Source: Planctomycetota bacterium (GTDB lineage: Bacteria > Planctomycetota > UBA1135 > GCA-002686595). From it: 64,000 nucleotides of DNA. Positions 62,193 to 64,000 of the stretch are shown here, one piece after another. The stretch lies in NCBI GenBank assembly GCA_002862085.1, contig PKCK01000082.1:18310-82309 (forward strand), read 5' to 3'. Position numbers and translations under genes: made by a program. The stretch's first letter is position 1, and each line of letters begins with the position of its first letter. The notes beneath the pieces were generated by a model, which saw only the letters and a program-made list of their open reading frames with translations, did not search any database and had not been told where the DNA came from.

Positions 62193-62479
62193 GCGGCGGT
62201 CGGTGGATCGGGCTGACCGCGCTCCTGCTGGGGGGCGCGGCCTTCGCCTTACATCGGTGCGATCGCGTGGTGCGCGTGCTGTCCTCGGGCGTTGCCCTCG
62301 ACCGCTCCAGAGGGCTCTTGCGTAAAGGAAATTTCCAGGGAGGCGCAAGCTCCAGCCACGCTCTAACCTCGGTTCGATCCGCTTCCCGTGTCACGGCCTC
62401 GAACAGCTCGGCCGTGTACTCGATCGCCGGCTTCACGCGGCGACCGATTCATCCAGCTGCCACCTCTTACTCTCCATGA
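62189..62479 (+). CDS. Possible small membrane protein after the biotin carrier gene
   Basis: A 96-codon frame starting at an ATG that overlaps the biotin carrier stop (ATGA). It begins with one hydrophobic segment (WIGLTALLLGGAAFA), then Ser/Arg-rich sequence without clear structure. The coupled start argues for a gene; the composition after residue 30 and the overlap with the leader of the next gene argue against it. Low confidence. The same stretch also holds the inverted repeat at 62317-62349. Confidence 0.3.
   Translation: MSGGRWIGLTALLLGGAAFALHRCDRVVRVLSSGVALDRSRGLLRKGNFQGGASSSHALTSVRSASRVTASNSSAVYSIAGFTRRPIHPAATSYSP
62317..62349. promoter_or_regulatory. Nested inverted repeat upstream of the FG-GAP gene
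   Basis: An outer pair (CTTGCG 62317-62322, CGCAAG 62344-62349) encloses a perfect 10-bp palindrome GGAAATTTCC (62327-62336), in the most AT-rich stretch nearby. Could be an operator for the FG-GAP gene about 125 bp downstream. No known consensus is matched. Confidence 0.35.
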
Positions 62480-64000
62480 CGTCTCTCCTCCTTCCCCGCC
62501 TCGTCATCGAGCGTGTCACTTCCCGACGGTTGCTCGTCCCCGGTCTCTTCGCGATCGCCGCTTCGATCGGTTCGTCATCGGCCGCGGCGCAATCGATCTC
62601 GTTCGGCCCGCAGGAGGTGATCACGAACTCGACCCCGAAGGCCAAGTCCGTGTACGCCACGGACCTGGACGGAGACGGCGACGCCGACGTTCTCTCGGCT
62701 TCCCAGTTCGACGACAAGATCGCCTGGTACGAGAACCTCGGCGGCGGCTTCTTCGGCGCCCAGCAGGTGATCACGACCTCCGCGGACGGCGCCTTCTCCG
62801 TGTACGCCACGGACCTGGACGGAGACGGCGACGCCGACGTGCTCTCGGCTTCGCTCTTCGACGAGAAGATCGCCTGGTACGAGAACCTTGGCGGCGGCTC
62901 CTTCGGCGTGCAACGGGTGATCTGGGGCTCGGCGAACTATGCCACCTCCGTGTACGCCACGGACCTTGACGGAGACGGCGACGCCGACGTCCTCTCGGCT
63001 TCGGGCTTGGACGCCCTCACCAACGAGAACAAGATCGCCTGGTACGAGAACGTTGGCGGCGCCTTCGGCGATGAACAGGTGATCACGAGGTTCGGAAAGC
63101 AGCCCAGGTCCGTGTACGCCACGGACCTGGACGGAGACGGTGACGCCGACGTCCTCTCGGCGTCGAACGACGACAAGATCGCCTGGTACGAGAACCTTGG
63201 CGGCGGCTCCTTCGGCCCGCAGGCGGTGATCACGACCTCCGCGGACGGCGCCCGTTGCGTGTACGCCACGGACCTGGACGGAGACGGCGACGCCGACGTC
63301 CTCTCGGCTTCCGAAAACGACGCCAAGATCGCGTGGTACGAGAACCTCGGCGGCGGCGCCTTCAGCGTGCAGCAGATCATCACGACCTCTGCGAACGGCG
63401 CCGGGTCCGTGTACGCCACGGACCTGGATGGAGACGGCGACGCCGACGTCCTCTCGGCTTCGGCAAGCGACAATACGATCGCCTGGTACGAGAACCTGGG
63501 CGGCGGCTCCTTCGGGCCGCAGCAGGTGATCTCGACCGCCGTAGACCGCCCCCGGTCCGTGTATGCCACGGACCTGGACGGAGACGGCGACGCCGACGTC
63601 CTCTCGGCTTCCCAAAACGACAACAAGATCGCCTGGTACGAGAACCTGACTCCACTTCCGGTCGCCAACGACGACTGCTCCGGTGCGATCCCGATCGGGA
63701 TCGGAGAGACGGTCTACAGCAACGTGGGCGCCGGGGACAGCGGCGTCAACATGAGCTGCGTCTCGAACGGCGAGGCGTCCGACGTCTGGTTCAGCTACAC
63801 CGCGATCGGTGCCTGCTCCGTCACGATCGATCTGTTCGGTAGCTCCTACGACACGGCAGCTGCCGTCTACAGCGGGAACTGCGGAGCGCTGACGCAGGTC
63901 GACTGCAACGACGACGGAGGTGCGGTGAAGACGAGCGCGAGCTTCCTGTCCTTCACCGCGACCGCAGGCACGACCTACCTCATCCAGGTCGGCGGCTTCG
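62476..64000 (+). CDS. Secreted FG-GAP/VCBS repeat protein, 3' end outside window
   Basis: Open from ATG 62476 to the end of the window (508 codons seen). A signal peptide ends near SSAAAQ (about residue 38). Then come seven FG-GAP-type beta-propeller repeats of 49-54 residues, each with VYATDLDGDGDADVLSAS (the DxDxDG Ca2+ loop) followed by IAWYENLGGG and a QQVITT-type strand. After about residue 395 a different domain starts: NDDCSGAIPIGIGETVYSNV, ASDVWFSYTA, YDTAAAVYSGNCGALTQVDC and NDDGG. This pre-peptidase-like Ca-binding beta domain is common in planctomycete secreted proteins. Expected to be an extracellular or surface calcium-binding adhesin-type protein. A sorting signal may follow beyond the edge. 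Confidence 0.9.
   Translation, partial: MTSLLLPRLVIERVTSRRLLVPGLFAIAASIGSSSAAAQSISFGPQEVITNSTPKAKSVYATDLDGDGDADVLSASQFDDKIAWYENLGGGFFGAQQVITTSADGAFSVYATDLDGDGDADVLSASLFDEKIAWYENLGGGSFGVQRVIWGSANYATSVYATDLDGDGDADVLSASGLDALTNENKIAWYENVGGAFGDEQVITRFGKQPRSVYATDLDGDGDADVLSASNDDKIAWYENLGGGSFGPQAVITTSADGARCVYATDLDGDGDADVLSASENDAKIAWYENLGGGAFSVQQIITTSANGAGSVYATDLDGDGDADVLSASASDNTIAWYENLGGGSFGPQQVISTAVDRPRSVYATDLDGDGDADVLSASQNDNKIAWYENLTPLPVANDDCSGAIPIGIGETVYSNVGAGDSGVNMSCVSNGEASDVWFSYTAIGACSVTIDLFGSSYDTAAAVYSGNCGALTQVDCNDDGGAVKTSASFLSFTATAGTTYLIQVGGF
62647..63648 (+). repeat. Seven near-identical tandem repeats of about 150 bp
   Basis: The core starting GTGTACGCCACGGACCTGGA recurs at 62650, 62800, 62950, 63112, 63259, 63409 and 63559. 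Spacing is 150, 150, 162, 147, 150 and 150 nt, always a multiple of three. Synonymous sites are largely the same between copies, so the units look recently duplicated or kept alike by conversion. They encode the FG-GAP blades. Confidence 0.93.

Noticed and set aside
62650..63600. Regular 150-bp repeats that could suggest a CRISPR array
   Set aside because: Units are far too long, coding, in frame and without unique spacers. They encode FG-GAP blades.

Overview
This 64 kb window is a gene-dense, very GC-rich (roughly 70% or more by eye) stretch of bacterial chromosome. I see no rRNA, insertion sequence, prophage or CRISPR array. The best guess for the host is a planctomycete (Planctomycetota). 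The reasons are a complete eight-gene MoxR/DUF58/Bat operon, a secreted sulfatase-type lipoprotein, secreted FG-GAP and beta-propeller proteins with C-terminal modules common in that phylum, and long low-complexity tails. This is inference: no rRNA or phylogenetic marker was searched, and other GC-rich Gram-negative phyla remain possible.

Layout. 1-5.1 kb: the end of a TIM-barrel-like protein, a GT-C membrane glycosyltransferase (-), a helicase-free DbpA-domain RNA-binding protein with an RGG tail, and an MFS transporter. 5.1-12.2 kb: RecG, a 2OG-Fe(II) oxygenase, a large secreted HEAT-repeat protein and a lytic transglycosylase. 12.4-22.7 kb: the Bat operon (MoxR, DUF58, small BatD-like protein, BatA, BatB, BatC, BatD, BatE), mostly with overlapping stop/start codons, then a sulfatase-like lipoprotein. 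22.7-30.6 kb: histidine phosphatase, ferredoxin, GlpD, a small lipoprotein, an M28-family protein with an eroded active site, an ABC ATPase/permease pair and an inositol monophosphatase-family enzyme. 30.8-38.4 kb: thioredoxin reductase with an SDR, two glycosyltransferases, Rho and CoaE. 38.9-43.4 kb: a membrane-anchored coiled-coil protein with a BRCT-like C terminus, TatC, CinA, tRNA-Gln and a small secreted protein. 43.4-48.6 kb: a glycine-cleavage cluster (gcvT, gcvH, lipM-like octanoyltransferase; no gcvP here), a secreted propeller protein and a site-2 protease. 48.9-52 kb: an aldehyde ferredoxin oxidoreductase-family protein fused to a MoaD-like C-terminal domain, and a GT9 transferase. 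52.2-60.1 kb: a heterodimeric ABC exporter, a HAD phosphatase fused to a degenerate kinase-like domain, a PLD-like protein, a TatT-like lipoprotein and a DTW-domain tRNA-modification protein with an extra C-terminal domain. 60.2-64 kb: biotin carboxylase plus biotin carrier, then an FG-GAP repeat protein that runs off the end.

How the genes work together. The clearest functional unit is the Bat operon, an envelope-associated MoxR/von Willebrand A system. The gcv cluster makes and lipoylates the H protein. accC and the biotin carrier form half of an acyl-CoA carboxylase. The two ABC genes form one asymmetric exporter.

Regulation. Several monocistronic genes carry a TANNNT box 6-7 nt before their start codon, which suggests leaderless transcription. 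Several convergent gene pairs are separated by long perfect or near-perfect hairpins without a U-tract. The most novel-looking items are the AOR-MoaD fusion, the DbpA domain without its helicase, the anchored coiled-coil/BRCT-like protein, the HAD/pseudo-kinase fusion and the DTW/RNase-H-like fusion.
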